From Paraglaciecola psychrophila 170 (lineage in GTDB: Bacteria > Pseudomonadota > Gammaproteobacteria > Enterobacterales > Alteromonadaceae): a DNA stretch of 64,000 bases. The stretch is from positions 2,604,001-2,668,000 of the forward strand of contig NC_020514.1 of assembly GCF_000347635.1 (NCBI RefSeq), read 5' to 3'. Below are positions 19,138 to 29,280 of the stretch, piece after piece (positions within the stretch are counted from its first letter, which is position 1; every line of letters starts with the position of its first letter). Position numbers and translations under genes: made by a program. Below the pieces are notes generated by a model. That model was given only the letters and a program-made list of their open reading frames with translations. It did no database searches and had not been told where the DNA came from.

Positions 19138-20313
19138 TTATTTTCTATTTCTTCCCATTTTGTCGTGACTGCTGACCCAATGACCAGCGATAACAGCACA
19201 ACCCAAAGAAATATCACCTGCAAGCACTGTTGCCGCAACAATCTCTGCAAATTTTTCTGCTTTTCCTTTACCAACACAGCCTAACATTTCAAGACATTCT
19301 TTTTGTGTCGGTAGCCCTGTTCCGCCACCAAACGTTGCCACAATAAGCGATGGTAATGTGACTGACATATACAGATCGCCGTTATCTAAGAGTTCATGTG
19401 ACAACATACCAGCGTGAGATTCCACAACGTTAGCTTCATCTTGTCCTGTGGCAATATACAAAGACGCTATGCCATTAGCGGAGTGAGGACCGTTATAAGC
19501 TGCGCCAGCCATTTGAGCGCCAGTATTGGCTAACACCGATGCACCAGCAAGCATTTTGGTATCCACCTTCATTACGCGTGCTAACACATCTTTTTTAAGG
19601 ACTATTTCAGCAATTACGCGCTTGCCTCTTGAGTGCAGCATATTGAGGTGAGAGTGCTTTTTATCTGTATCCATGTTACCAGATAACATGTACATGCAAG
19701 GGATTGGCGAATTTGCTTTGATCCATTCACAGGCTATTAACGTTGCCTTGCCTACCATGTTTTGACCAGCAGCATCACCGGTGGTGTAGTTAAAACGTAA
19801 GTATTTAGTCTTAGACACAGACCATTGTTGAATATGTTCAAGCTTACCTACACTTGTTGTGGTTTCAGCAGTTGCTTTAATATTGTCAAAATTTTCATCT
19901 ATCCAATGACCAAAATCTCTGGCTTCCCGTGCATCTTTAAAAAGAAACGCTGGAGCACGTTGCATAAAACCTTCAACAACAGTAGTTTTCACTCCACCAC
20001 ATTCGTTAATTACACGCATACCTCGGCTATAGCTTGCAACCAATGTACCTTCAGTAGTTGCTAGAGGCACATAGAACTCACCTTTAGCATGTTCACCGTT
20101 GACCAACATTGGACCAGCTACACCAACGGGCATTTGTACTACGCCAATAAAGTTTTCGATATTGCCGGGAAGTACAGCGGGATCGATACTAAACTGGCCT
20201 GTATGAACCAGATCTGCACCCGTTTTTTGTTTGATAAATTCTCTACGGACTTCGGCCATTTCACGTGTATGGTCGTTTTCTGAATTACGTGGGATGCGAC
20301 TATCATCACTCAT
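19138..20313 (-). CDS. Hydroxymethylglutaryl-CoA reductase
   Basis: A 391-residue HMG-CoA reductase, which reduces HMG-CoA to mevalonate. The dimer/substrate segment ENFIGVVQMPVGVAGPM is followed by the catalytic Glu in ATTEGTLVASYSRG. The cofactor motif is GDAAGQNMV, the catalytic Asp lies in TGQDEANVVE, and the catalytic His is in SSHDK near the C-terminus. The overall motif style is closer to class I (eukaryote/archaea-like) than to the short class II enzymes. A ribosome site (GAAGGAAAA) precedes the ATG. No other mevalonate-pathway gene is nearby. Most gammaproteobacteria make isoprenoids by the MEP route, so lateral origin is likely. Confidence 0.93.
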   Translation of the reverse strand: MSDDSRIPRNSENDHTREMAEVRREFIKQKTGADLVHTGQFSIDPAVLPGNIENFIGVVQMPVGVAGPMLVNGEHAKGEFYVPLATTEGTLVASYSRGMRVINECGGVKTTVVEGFMQRAPAFLFKDAREARDFGHWIDENFDNIKATAETTTSVGKLEHIQQWSVSKTKYLRFNYTTGDAAGQNMVGKATLIACEWIKANSPIPCMYMLSGNMDTDKKHSHLNMLHSRGKRVIAEIVLKKDVLARVMKVDTKMLAGASVLANTGAQMAGAAYNGPHSANGIASLYIATGQDEANVVESHAGMLSHELLDNGDLYMSVTLPSLIVATFGGGTGLPTQKECLEMLGCVGKGKAEKFAEIVAATVLAGDISLGCAVIAGHWVSSHDKMGRNRK

Positions 20314-20456
20314 TAGATTTTCCTTCTATATTATTGTGTGATTTAAATACAGTATGTACGACTTGATTTAATTTAATATTCACACGGTTAGCAGGAGATG
20401 ACAAAGGAAATGTTTAAGCGATAACAAAAAAAGTTAACATTATATTAACTTGAGTC

Positions 20457-20969
20457 TCATTTGTTCACCAAACCCAATTTAGTTCGGTTGTTTGTATCTC
20501 GACTGGTTTTGATTATGTGGTCATCACTGGGCATCACTGTCATTTTTGCTAAGCGATCGTAAAGTAGTACATTGACTGTTGCCGCCAAATTCATACAGCC
20601 AACAGTTGGGATATAAACAACGAAGTCACAATGGTCGACAACATCTTGTTCAATAGAACCGTCTTCCGGACCAAAAATATATAAGGCATCTTCTGGATGT
20701 TCAAATAGAGGCAAAGGTGTGGCTCCTTCAACCAGTTCTATCGCAACTTTGGTTAGGTTTTTGTCGTTTATAGGGTCAATAATTGTTGGTACTTGTGTCA
20801 CCATTATACTGAGGTGAGCATTCTTTGTGTCAGTGCTGAAAGTTTTAGCTCTTGCATAACGTTCGCCAGTATAGCGGATGCTTTGTGCTTGATAACAACC
20901 AGCGGCCCGTAAAATACTGCCCATATTTTGTGGGCTTTTTGGATTGATAATACCTAAGTGAATTGACAA
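20457..20969 (-). CDS. TrmH/SpoU-family RNA 2'-O-methyltransferase
   Basis: A 170-residue SPOUT-fold methyltransferase. The three family motifs are present: NPKSPQNMGSILRAAG at the N-terminus (motif 1), IFGPEDGSI in the middle (motif 2) and CMNLAATVNVLLYDR near residue 140 (motif 3), which forms the trefoil knot that binds S-adenosylmethionine. There is no extra RNA-binding domain, so it is a minimal form resembling TrmL or TrmH-like proteins. The RNA target cannot be told from sequence. It lies upstream of the reductase gene on the same strand. Confidence 0.85.
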   Translation of the reverse strand: MSIHLGIINPKSPQNMGSILRAAGCYQAQSIRYTGERYARAKTFSTDTKNAHLSIMVTQVPTIIDPINDKNLTKVAIELVEGATPLPLFEHPEDALYIFGPEDGSIEQDVVDHCDFVVYIPTVGCMNLAATVNVLLYDRLAKMTVMPSDDHIIKTSRDTNNRTKLGLVNK

Positions 20970-21028
20970 TTTACTGTCCTAATAACGTACGGGTTTTGGG
21001 ATTAATAATAGCTTAGCGTATTGGAAAA

Positions 21029-22046
21029 TTACTTTCCTAAAATATTATCGATGTGAATTAACTCTTGTTGAGTAAATTCTAAGTTATTTAAGGCCGCCAC
21101 ACAGTCTTCAATTTGACTGACTTTACTGGCACCAATAATGGCGCTTGTTACCGCTTGATTGTTAAGTACCCAAGCGACTGCCATTTGTGCAAGTGATTGT
21201 CCTCTTTGTTCAGCTAATGCATTTGAGCTGAACCACCTTGGCGACTTTTTCTTGACTGATACTGTCCTCGGTAAAATAAATCTGTTCGCTGCGTGATGCC
21301 CGTGAATCTTTTGGAACACCTTTAAGATACTTATTAGTTAAAAAACCTTGAGCCAATGGAGAGAATACAATCGAGCCGACCCCTTCCTCCAATAAAACGT
21401 CTGTCAATCCATCTTCTATCCATCTATCAAACATATTGTAACTTGGCTGATGAATCAGCATTGGGGTGCCTAAATCTTGTAATATACGAATGGCCTGTTT
21501 GGTATGAACCGGCGAATAGCTTGAAACGCCTGCATATAAAGCACGTCCGGAACGAACAATATAATCTAATGCTTGCATGGTTTCTTCAAGCGGAGTGTCG
21601 GGGTCATAACAGTGTGAATAAAATACATCAAAATAATCAAGCCCGGTGCGTTTTAAACTTTGGTCGCAGCTAGCGATTAAATATTTTCTTGAACCACCAA
21701 TACCGTAAGGTCCAGCCCACATATCGTAACCCGCTTTACTGGATATGAGCATTTCATCTCTATACGGTTTAAAGCTTTTTGCCATAACCTGACCAAAAGT
21801 AGATTCGGCAGAACCAAAAGGAGGACCATAATTATTGGCTAAATCAAAATGATTAATACCTAAATCAAATGCACGATGTAACATGTTTTGAGCATTTTTA
21901 GGAGAGTCTGTGGCACCAAAATTTTGCCACAATCCTAACGATAATACGGGTAATTTAAGGCCGCTTTTACCGCATCGACGGTAGGACATGTTTTCATATC
22001 GATCACTTGCCGCTAAATATTCAGGGTTAGGGTCATTTTTTAGCAT
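21029..22046 (-). pseudogene. Aldo/keto reductase (YghZ/Kv-beta-like), frameshifted
   Basis: An NADPH-dependent aldo/keto reductase of the YghZ (L-glyceraldehyde 3-phosphate reductase) group. The catalytic residues are seen as D and Y in FDLANNYGPPFG, a Lys in ISSKAGYDMW and a His in YSHCYDPDTP. The C-terminal cofactor stretch is SAIIGASKVSQIED. The frame breaks at 21222-21224: coding strand CAG CTC AAA TGC should read CAG CTC AAT GCA, one A fewer, to join VVQL to NALAEQRGQSLAQMAV. With that change the protein is about 338 residues and otherwise complete, so a sequencing error or very recent mutation is plausible. Confidence 0.85.
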
Positions 22047-22190
22047 GTTGAGTCCAACTAATAGTTACGCAGAATAAAATTTGCGTTAGCCTAAACCATA
22101 GCAAGCTAATTCTCAATTTAGCTTGTACACAAAGCTTCACTTAAATTCTAACTTTTGATGATTAGGTATTTTATTTTTAAGAGGTGACAG

Positions 22191-22585
22191 ATGAAATTTG
22201 ATTCGTTTATACAATCGATATGGGGCGTTGCCAAGATCAACAGCAACGTGAAGCATTGTTCGATTTAGTATTATTTTTAACTGTTGCTGACGGAGTCATT
22301 ACTGAACAAGAAACTGAATTTATGCGTAACTGGCTTGATACCATCAAATGGAGCGCAGAGGTATTTAAAGAAGAGTATTACAACACCGCTCTAATCAAAT
22401 GTTACGCCGCTATTAAAACTAACAGCACTGACGATTATCTAACTCACAGGGCCAAGTTGTTGATTGATGCGGATATGAAGCAACAAGCCATGAAATTAGT
22501 CAGGGAAGTCGCTATTGCGGATGGTAAATTAGATGATGCAGAACAACAGGCTATTAACCTGTTGTCTGAGGTGTTAGAAAAGTAA
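22191..22585 (+). CDS. TerB-like protein, apparent frameshift near the start
   Basis: A small, acidic all-helical protein of the TerB/DUF533-like fold, whose family is linked to tellurite resistance and membrane stress. The repeats LFLTVADGVITEQE and VAIADGKLDDAEQ are the paired metal-binding-like loops typical of the fold. A strong ribosome site (GAGGTGACAG) stands directly before ATG 22191, whose frame reads MKFDSFIQSIWG. The main body is in another frame from 22220. A fifth G in the run at 22222-22225 (GGGG) would join them as SIWGRCQDQQQREALF. Either the G-run is misread or the gene now starts at ATG 22220. It converges on the 61-residue gene 3 bases away. Confidence 0.7.
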
Positions 22586-22588
22586 AGC

Positions 22589-22774
22589 TTATCCGTTGCT
22601 TCTGGTTTTAGGATGAGGGCTTTTCCTTGGGAAAGCTCTTAACCAGAAGGCTAACTCAAATATAAAACCAAGCAATAAGAACATAATTAAAGTGGAAGAG
22701 TTGCCAATGCTATAAAAGAATATAACGGCTATAGTTAGTAGCGGTAATATGATCCATCTGCTTAACTTATTCAT
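22589..22774 (-). CDS. Small two-helix membrane protein at the end of the RND operon
   Basis: A 61-residue protein with two hydrophobic segments (about residues 8-24 and 27-45) and a basic, Pro-rich tail. A clear ribosome site (GGAGAAA) precedes its ATG, and it begins 16 bases after the stop of the RND pump on the same strand. That spacing suggests a real gene in the efflux operon, perhaps a small accessory subunit as AcrZ is to AcrB, although it does not resemble AcrZ in sequence. I do not recognise a family. Confidence 0.55.
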   Translation of the reverse strand: MNKLSRWIILPLLTIAVIFFYSIGNSSTLIMFLLLGFIFELAFWLRAFPRKSPHPKTRSNG

Positions 22775-22790
22775 GATTTTCTCCGGCTGG

Positions 22791-25700
22791 TTAAATACTG
22801 ATGACTCGAGTGATCATTCGTTTGCTGTTACTGATCATTTCTAGGGTTTTTGACCTCAGCTTAAGCAGCAACAAGTAGGCTAATGGCACTAATACTAAAC
22901 TGGTTAATGTAGAAAATATCAACCCTCCAATAATCGAAATTGCCATGGGTGAATAGGGTGGACCATCGCCTCCAATTCTCGTGCTCCCTATTGCCATTGG
23001 CACTAAGCCTAATACAGTGGTAGATACAGTCATTAGTATTGGCTTAACACGTGTTAAGCATGCTTCTATGATTGCTTGTTGCACCGCGAAGCCCACATTG
23101 ATTAGCTGATTTATTCTATCCACCAGCACGATGCCATTGTTTACCACTATTCCCATTAGTATTAACATACCAATCATACTCATAATTGACATCGGCAAAC
23201 CTGCTGCAAACAAGGCCCAAAATACGCCTGTCATGGAAAACAACAATGAGGTGATGACTGCTGTAGGTAAAAGTAATGATTCGAATAATGCTGCCATCAC
23301 AATATAAATCATAATTAAGGCCAATAACATATTGGTTTGCATCGCATCTTCGTTTTGAGTTTGGCGTTTAATGCTGCCATCAAATGTCCAATCGTAGCCT
23401 GTGGGTAATTTGATGTGCTGCATCACGCCTTGAATACTTTTTTGTGCATCTTCTAAGGTAAAACCGTCTTGTAAATTGCCGCCAATGGTAATGGATGTTT
23501 GACGATAGCTACGGTTAATTTCTGAGAGTCTTGGTTTGACTGTTAGTTTAGCAATCATATCCAATGTGACATTTTGACCTAAACTGCGAGTGATCGTTAA
23601 GTTTTTCAGAGCGTTTACTGAATTTTGTAAAGCTTGGTCGTACATCAAACGAATATCTACTTCACCGCTGTCGCCATAGCGAAAAGTGCGCAGGTTAGCA
23701 CCGCGCAGTGCGGTAGAGACAACACGAGAAATATCATTACTATTTAACCCAAAACGAAACGCCTTTTGCCTGTCTATAACAATCTGTAATTCCTGTTTTT
23801 GTCGGCTAGTATCCGTTTTGACTTGTGACAACCCTTTTATATTCGCCAATATTGGAATGATTTGCTCAGCAATTTGCTCTAGTCTTTCGGATGAATCGCC
23901 TATTACCGTCATTTCAATGCCACCACCGTTTCCTTGCTCCCATTGGAACGAAGGTTTTGCCCTGACAAACTTAGGCAGGCTTTCAGTGATTTGTTTTTTC
24001 ACTTCTGATTGTGACACGGGCAAATCATCTATTAAGGTAATACCCGATACGGCAAAACCAGCGGTGTAATAGGTATAAACCTGTTTAATGTGAAATTTCT
24101 GTTGATTGGCATATAGATACTTTTCCATTTTGCTAACTGTTTTTTCAACTTCTTCCAAGCTAAAACTGCCCTGAATATCATAGTTCATCCATACGCGATT
24201 CTGGTCGTTGTCGTTATCATCATCACTGGTGACGTGCTGCATTGGCAGTGCTGTACTCGCAAGGATCAACAATGCGATTAAGCTGGTCTTACCTTGATTT
24301 TTAAGCGTCCAAATAAGAATACTTTTATACCACAATGCTATTTTCCCAGCTGGTTTTGGTTGGGTGTGATGGTCGCTTTTCGATACTTTCGATTTGATTT
24401 TAGTGGACAGTAGAGGGATAAGCGTTTGAGATATGAGTAATGACGCAAATAACGAGATACATATTGCAATGGCAACATGCTCTAAAAATATAGTGATGTT
24501 CACCTTGGCACCGACAATATTAGGTAAAAAAACAATCGCAGTGGTAATAGTGCCTGCTATGACGGCTAAGCTTACCTTGGCCACCCCGGCTTTAGTGGCG
24601 GCAACAACATCAGGGTTTTTGGCTTTTTCTTGTGTGATACTTTCAGTGACCACCACGGCATTATCAACCAACATGCCTACTGCTAACATCAGGCCCATCA
24701 TAGATAAAATGTTGATGGTATAACCCATCATGTACATGCAACCTAAGGTAATACAAATACTAAAAGGTACCGATAACACCACCAGTAAAGTACTGGTCAC
24801 ATTACGTAAAAAGGCGTAAAGCACTAGTAACGATAACAATGCTCCAATCATGCCTGCCGTGAGTAAATCAGAAAGGGATTTGGTGACGCTTTCTGCTTCG
24901 TTCTGCATAATAAATAAGTGTATGCCATTAAATGCTGGATTTGAATTGGCATCATCAATCACCTTTAAAACTTCACTGGAGACCTCAACCATGTTACTGG
25001 TCGACTCCCGAAAAATGTTAAATCCTACTGCATAGGACTGGTCCAAATGCCGACCTTCAATGCGTTTGGGTTTTTCGTATTTAACCAAGGCAATATCGCT
25101 CAGGCGTACACCCTTTTTAACCATCAAATCACGGATTTCCTGCAAGCTAGTAAATTCACCTTGGGGATTGACCGTGATCTTTTGTTGAATACCTGAGTCA
25201 ACAAAACTCCCAGCGGTTAGGGAAAAATTAGCATTACTTAAAGAATTGGCTAATTCATTGGTATCTATTTGCAGTGATGCCATTAGCTGTTGATCTAGAC
25301 GAATAGATATTTGTTTTTTTGTAACCCCATAAAGTTCGACTTTAGACACCCCAGCGACTCTTTCGAGTGGGCGTTTTAAGTTTCGGTCAAGTAAATCGTA
25401 GGCACTAGATAAGTCACGTTCACTAGATACCCGCAACGAAAAAATCGGCATGTCGTTAGTGTTAAATTGGTAAACCAAAACACGTTCGACATCAGTAGGA
25501 AGATCTGCCCGTATGGCATCTATTTTTTCTCTGGCTTCAATGCCTTTTGCTTTGAGGTTCTCATCCCATGCAAATTGTAATTGAATTTCAGCACCGTCTT
25601 CAGATGAACGAGAACGCAAACGTTTGATGCCAGACATGGTGGCTAATGCTTCTTCTACCGGCCGTGTGATCATTTTTTCCACTTCCACCGGCGTGGCATC

Positions 25701-25880
25701 ATTGTAAGGAATACGAATTGCGATTTCAGGGATATCAATGCTGGGAAATTTTTCCAGTGGCAATAGCTGACTGGATATAATCCCAAATACCAACAGAGAT
25801 AAAAACAACATCATGATAGTAACTGGGCGACGTATCGCAAAATCCGCTAATGCTGAACCCGCACTTTCAAACTTATCCAT
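22791..25880 (-). CDS. RND efflux pump, inner-membrane permease 2
   Basis: A 1029-residue resistance-nodulation-division permease of the AcrB/MdtC class. It shows the RND plan: helix 1, large periplasmic loop (about 45-340), helices 2-7, second periplasmic loop (about 555-850) and helices 8-12. The proton-relay region in helix 4 carries MLAVGMLVDNAVVV. Its start overlaps the end of permease 1 by 8 bases, so the two are translationally coupled. Two different RND pumps behind one adaptor recall MdtABC, where two pump subunits form a mixed trimer. Substrate unknown. Confidence 0.92.
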   Translation of the reverse strand: MDKFESAGSALADFAIRRPVTIMMLFLSLLVFGIISSQLLPLEKFPSIDIPEIAIRIPYNDATPVEVEKMITRPVEEALATMSGIKRLRSRSSEDGAEIQLQFAWDENLKAKGIEAREKIDAIRADLPTDVERVLVYQFNTNDMPIFSLRVSSERDLSSAYDLLDRNLKRPLERVAGVSKVELYGVTKKQISIRLDQQLMASLQIDTNELANSLSNANFSLTAGSFVDSGIQQKITVNPQGEFTSLQEIRDLMVKKGVRLSDIALVKYEKPKRIEGRHLDQSYAVGFNIFRESTSNMVEVSSEVLKVIDDANSNPAFNGIHLFIMQNEAESVTKSLSDLLTAGMIGALLSLLVLYAFLRNVTSTLLVVLSVPFSICITLGCMYMMGYTINILSMMGLMLAVGMLVDNAVVVTESITQEKAKNPDVVAATKAGVAKVSLAVIAGTITTAIVFLPNIVGAKVNITIFLEHVAIAICISLFASLLISQTLIPLLSTKIKSKVSKSDHHTQPKPAGKIALWYKSILIWTLKNQGKTSLIALLILASTALPMQHVTSDDDNDNDQNRVWMNYDIQGSFSLEEVEKTVSKMEKYLYANQQKFHIKQVYTYYTAGFAVSGITLIDDLPVSQSEVKKQITESLPKFVRAKPSFQWEQGNGGGIEMTVIGDSSERLEQIAEQIIPILANIKGLSQVKTDTSRQKQELQIVIDRQKAFRFGLNSNDISRVVSTALRGANLRTFRYGDSGEVDIRLMYDQALQNSVNALKNLTITRSLGQNVTLDMIAKLTVKPRLSEINRSYRQTSITIGGNLQDGFTLEDAQKSIQGVMQHIKLPTGYDWTFDGSIKRQTQNEDAMQTNMLLALIMIYIVMAALFESLLLPTAVITSLLFSMTGVFWALFAAGLPMSIMSMIGMLILMGIVVNNGIVLVDRINQLINVGFAVQQAIIEACLTRVKPILMTVSTTVLGLVPMAIGSTRIGGDGPPYSPMAISIIGGLIFSTLTSLVLVPLAYLLLLKLRSKTLEMISNSKRMITRVISI

Positions 25881-28800
25881 AAGTTGTCTCCTCTTTATTT
25901 GTGCTTATTGGTAATTCCTCAGCTTGTGGGTCGAGCTCTTTTCGTTCAAATTTTTTACGGTCAAATAAACTGTAGATAACGGGGATAAAAAATAAGGTCA
26001 GAAGGGTGGCGAAGAGTAATCCATAAATGACGGTAACAGCCATAGGTGTGCGAATTTCAGCTCCATCCCCTAAGCCAATTGCCATAGGTAATAAACCTAA
26101 TGAAGTCGTCAAAGTGGTCATTAAAATGGGTCGAAGTCGACTTTGAGCCGCCTCGATGATAGCCGCAGTTTTTTGTAGCCCTGTTACACGCAATTGGTTA
26201 ATTCGGTCGATTAGCACTATGGCGTTATTAACTACGATACCTGCTAACATAATTAGTCCGATAAATACCACAACACTAATATTGGTGCCTGATAGGTACA
26301 ATCCATAGATAGAGCCCGCACAGGCTAAAGGCACGGTCAATAAAATCAGTAGTGGGTGCAACAATGACTCAAATTGAGAAGCCATGACCAGATACACTAA
26401 AAATATAGCCAGTGCTAAAGCAAATAGTAAAGATTGGAAACTGTTTTCCATTTCTTCACTCTGTCCGGCTACTTTGGCTTGCATGTTTAACGGCAATTTT
26501 AAGGTATCTATATGTTGTTGCACCGCTAATACTGCTTCATTTAAGTCACCATAATGCAAATTAGCTGATATAACTGCAACTCGCTCTTGACCTATACGCG
26601 TTATTTCACTTGGACCAATTGACATACTAATATCTGCCACAGCTGCCAAAGGGATTGCTGGACTGGCACCAGGATTCACAATTAATTGCCCAATATCAGC
26701 AATGGAATCACGTTGTTGTTCAATGGTTCTGACTAAAATATCGACTTTTCTGTCTTCAATACTGTATTTGGTCGCCACTTCGCCACCAATTTGTACAGAA
26801 AGCAGTTTAGCTACATCGGGTGCATTAATACCGAGTTGAGCCAATTTTCCATGGTCGAATTTAATTTTAAGCTCTGGATTCCCTGATTGTAATGAGGATT
26901 TTACATCGGCGAATCGTTTGTCGCCTTGCATAATAGCCTCCATCCTCTGACTATATTTAACTAGGTTTTCAAGATCATAACCTATGATTTGCACAGCCAA
27001 AGGTGTCGCAAAGGTAAACAATGCAGGTTTACCAAACTTACTCTGAACCCCTGCTTGTTTTGATAAATAATCGCGCATTTCATGCATTACTCGCTGATTT
27101 GTCTGAGCAGAACTAGACGTTTGCATTACCACATTTAGCTTGCCCCAATATTCACCCCCTTGACTGGCTGATACATTCATTAAACTTCCCGTTCCCGCTA
27201 AAGCATAAGTACGAGCTACACCTTCAAGGTCAGCAGTAAAGATAGCTAAGTCAGCAATCACTCGATCGGTATTTTCTAATTGAGAGCCTGTGGGTAAATT
27301 GATTTCTACAAAAAACTCACCTTGGGACATATCAGGTATCAGCTCCATACCAAGCTTAGGTAATAACAACACCGATGCCAAAGAAACGCTTATAACGGCA
27401 GTTAACACCATCAGGCGAGCATCTAATGCATGTTTAAGCGCAGCTAAATAAATTTTTTCGATTTGCACAAAACTTTTATCAAATATCCATAATAGCGGAC
27501 GGAATAACGTTCCCAACACTTTGCTTAACACTCTGAACAACAAAATAATTAAAGATGTAATCAGAAAAGGAATAAAATGGAAAATTAGTTGCACTACCCA
27601 ATAAAGAGGCAGTGATAAGTAATGAAATAACCAGCCCATTTTTGATGTTGGAATAGTTTTTTCTAAGCTTTCACCAAGATCTAAGGAGTGCTCATTATTC
27701 GCTGCATCCGTTGATTTTTCTCGTGATGCCAACATAGGGATCAATGTGAGTGCCACAATTAACGATGCCGCCAAGGCAAAGGTAACAGTTAACGCTTGAT
27801 CACTGAACAGTTGCCCAGCTATGCCCTCAACAAAAACTAAGGGAAAAAATACTGCCATGGTGGTTAATGTTGAAGCGATGATGGCCATCGATACTTCTTT
27901 GGTGCCTATGATTGCAGCTTGCTTAAAATTTTGGGTTTTAGTTTTATGCCGAGCAATGTTTTCTAATACCACTATGCTGTTATCTACTAGTAGGCCAATA
28001 GCTAGCGCGATACCCCCCAAACTCATGATGTTAAGACTAATACCATTGCCATACATAAGGTTAAAAGTCGCAATAATAGAGACAGGAATAGAGATAGATA
28101 TGATCAATGTCGACCAAATGTTTTTGAGAAACAAATACAACATCAACATAGCTAGCAAACCACCGATAATAGCGGCTGACTTTACCTCATCAATAGCACT
28201 GGAGATAAACTTAGATTGGTCGTATACCAACTGCAATTGATATTGGCTGGGCATATCATCTTGTAACTGGGCAATACGAAACTGTATGTTTTCAGCTACT
28301 TGTACAGTGTTTGCATCACCTTCTTTATAAATGGCAATTTCCACTCCTTTAAATCCATTAAAACGATTTATAGAAGTTGGCTCTTTGTGAGCATCTTGCA
28401 CTATGGCAATGTCGCCTAAACGAATATTTTTGCCTTCCCGATTAGCAATAAATAGGTTGCGTATATCGTCTAAGGTTTGAAATTGATTTAAAGTACGTAC
28501 TAAATATTCTTGTGAGCCATCTTTTACTCGGCCACCAGATGAATTTACGTTTTCGTCTTTTAAACGTTTAATGATTTCATTAACGGTAATGTTTAGTTGA
28601 CTGGTTTTTTGTTGGTTTACTAACACCTGAATTTCATTTTCTAAGCCACCACCCACTTTGACCGATGCTACACCGACTACTGATTCGAGTTGCCGTTTGA
28701 TTTGTTCTTCAGCATAGATACGTAGAGCTTTAATGCCCTGGCTGGTTAGTACCACTTGCTGACTGTCTTGTACTTGGGAGGTTTCTGCTAATGTTGAAGG

Positions 28801-29271
28801 CTTGGTGAGTGTTTCGACTGTTACAGCTTGTTTACCTGATGCGCCTCCTAGGCCAAAACGCATAACCGGGTCTAAGCTAGGATTAAAGCGCAATAATAAT
28901 GGTTTTTTGATATCTAAAGGTAATTGTAACGTGTCTAGTTTTTCACGCACTTCCAAGCTGGCTAAGTCCATATCTGTACCCCAATCAAACTCGAGTAACA
29001 CATCAGATTGACCGGCTTTAGACGTTGAAGTGACCGTGCGCACCCCTTTAACTACACCGATGGTCTCTTCAATCGGTTTGGATACCAGTTGTTCGATTTC
29101 GCCAGGCGCAGCGCCAATATAATCAGTACGGATGGTCAGGGTAGGGTAGGACAATTCTGGTAACAGGTTTATTGCTAAACGGGATAGTGAAACCATACCA
29201 AATAAAATTATTGCGAAGGTAAACATCCATACTGTGACGGGTCGCTTGACCGCTATATCAACAATGTTCAT
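25873..29271 (-). CDS. RND efflux pump, inner-membrane permease 1
   Basis: A 1132-residue RND permease. The N-terminus (VDIAVKRPVTVWMFTFAIILFG) and the helix-4 motif ALAIGLLVDNSIVVLENI are typical. It is about 100 residues longer than AcrB. The extra part is a hydrophobic insert at about residues 540-600, between helices 6 and 8, adding two or so membrane spans, as in a subgroup of marine RND pumps. It starts 9 bases after the adaptor's stop and overlaps permease 2. With the adaptor it should form a tripartite pump with a TolC-like channel encoded elsewhere. Confidence 0.92.
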   Translation of the reverse strand: MNIVDIAVKRPVTVWMFTFAIILFGMVSLSRLAINLLPELSYPTLTIRTDYIGAAPGEIEQLVSKPIEETIGVVKGVRTVTSTSKAGQSDVLLEFDWGTDMDLASLEVREKLDTLQLPLDIKKPLLLRFNPSLDPVMRFGLGGASGKQAVTVETLTKPSTLAETSQVQDSQQVVLTSQGIKALRIYAEEQIKRQLESVVGVASVKVGGGLENEIQVLVNQQKTSQLNITVNEIIKRLKDENVNSSGGRVKDGSQEYLVRTLNQFQTLDDIRNLFIANREGKNIRLGDIAIVQDAHKEPTSINRFNGFKGVEIAIYKEGDANTVQVAENIQFRIAQLQDDMPSQYQLQLVYDQSKFISSAIDEVKSAAIIGGLLAMLMLYLFLKNIWSTLIISISIPVSIIATFNLMYGNGISLNIMSLGGIALAIGLLVDNSIVVLENIARHKTKTQNFKQAAIIGTKEVSMAIIASTLTTMAVFFPLVFVEGIAGQLFSDQALTVTFALAASLIVALTLIPMLASREKSTDAANNEHSLDLGESLEKTIPTSKMGWLFHYLSLPLYWVVQLIFHFIPFLITSLIILLFRVLSKVLGTLFRPLLWIFDKSFVQIEKIYLAALKHALDARLMVLTAVISVSLASVLLLPKLGMELIPDMSQGEFFVEINLPTGSQLENTDRVIADLAIFTADLEGVARTYALAGTGSLMNVSASQGGEYWGKLNVVMQTSSSAQTNQRVMHEMRDYLSKQAGVQSKFGKPALFTFATPLAVQIIGYDLENLVKYSQRMEAIMQGDKRFADVKSSLQSGNPELKIKFDHGKLAQLGINAPDVAKLLSVQIGGEVATKYSIEDRKVDILVRTIEQQRDSIADIGQLIVNPGASPAIPLAAVADISMSIGPSEITRIGQERVAVISANLHYGDLNEAVLAVQQHIDTLKLPLNMQAKVAGQSEEMENSFQSLLFALALAIFLVYLVMASQFESLLHPLLILLTVPLACAGSIYGLYLSGTNISVVVFIGLIMLAGIVVNNAIVLIDRINQLRVTGLQKTAAIIEAAQSRLRPILMTTLTTSLGLLPMAIGLGDGAEIRTPMAVTVIYGLLFATLLTLFFIPVIYSLFDRKKFERKELDPQAEELPISTNKEETTYG

Positions 29272-29280
29272 AGCCCGCCC

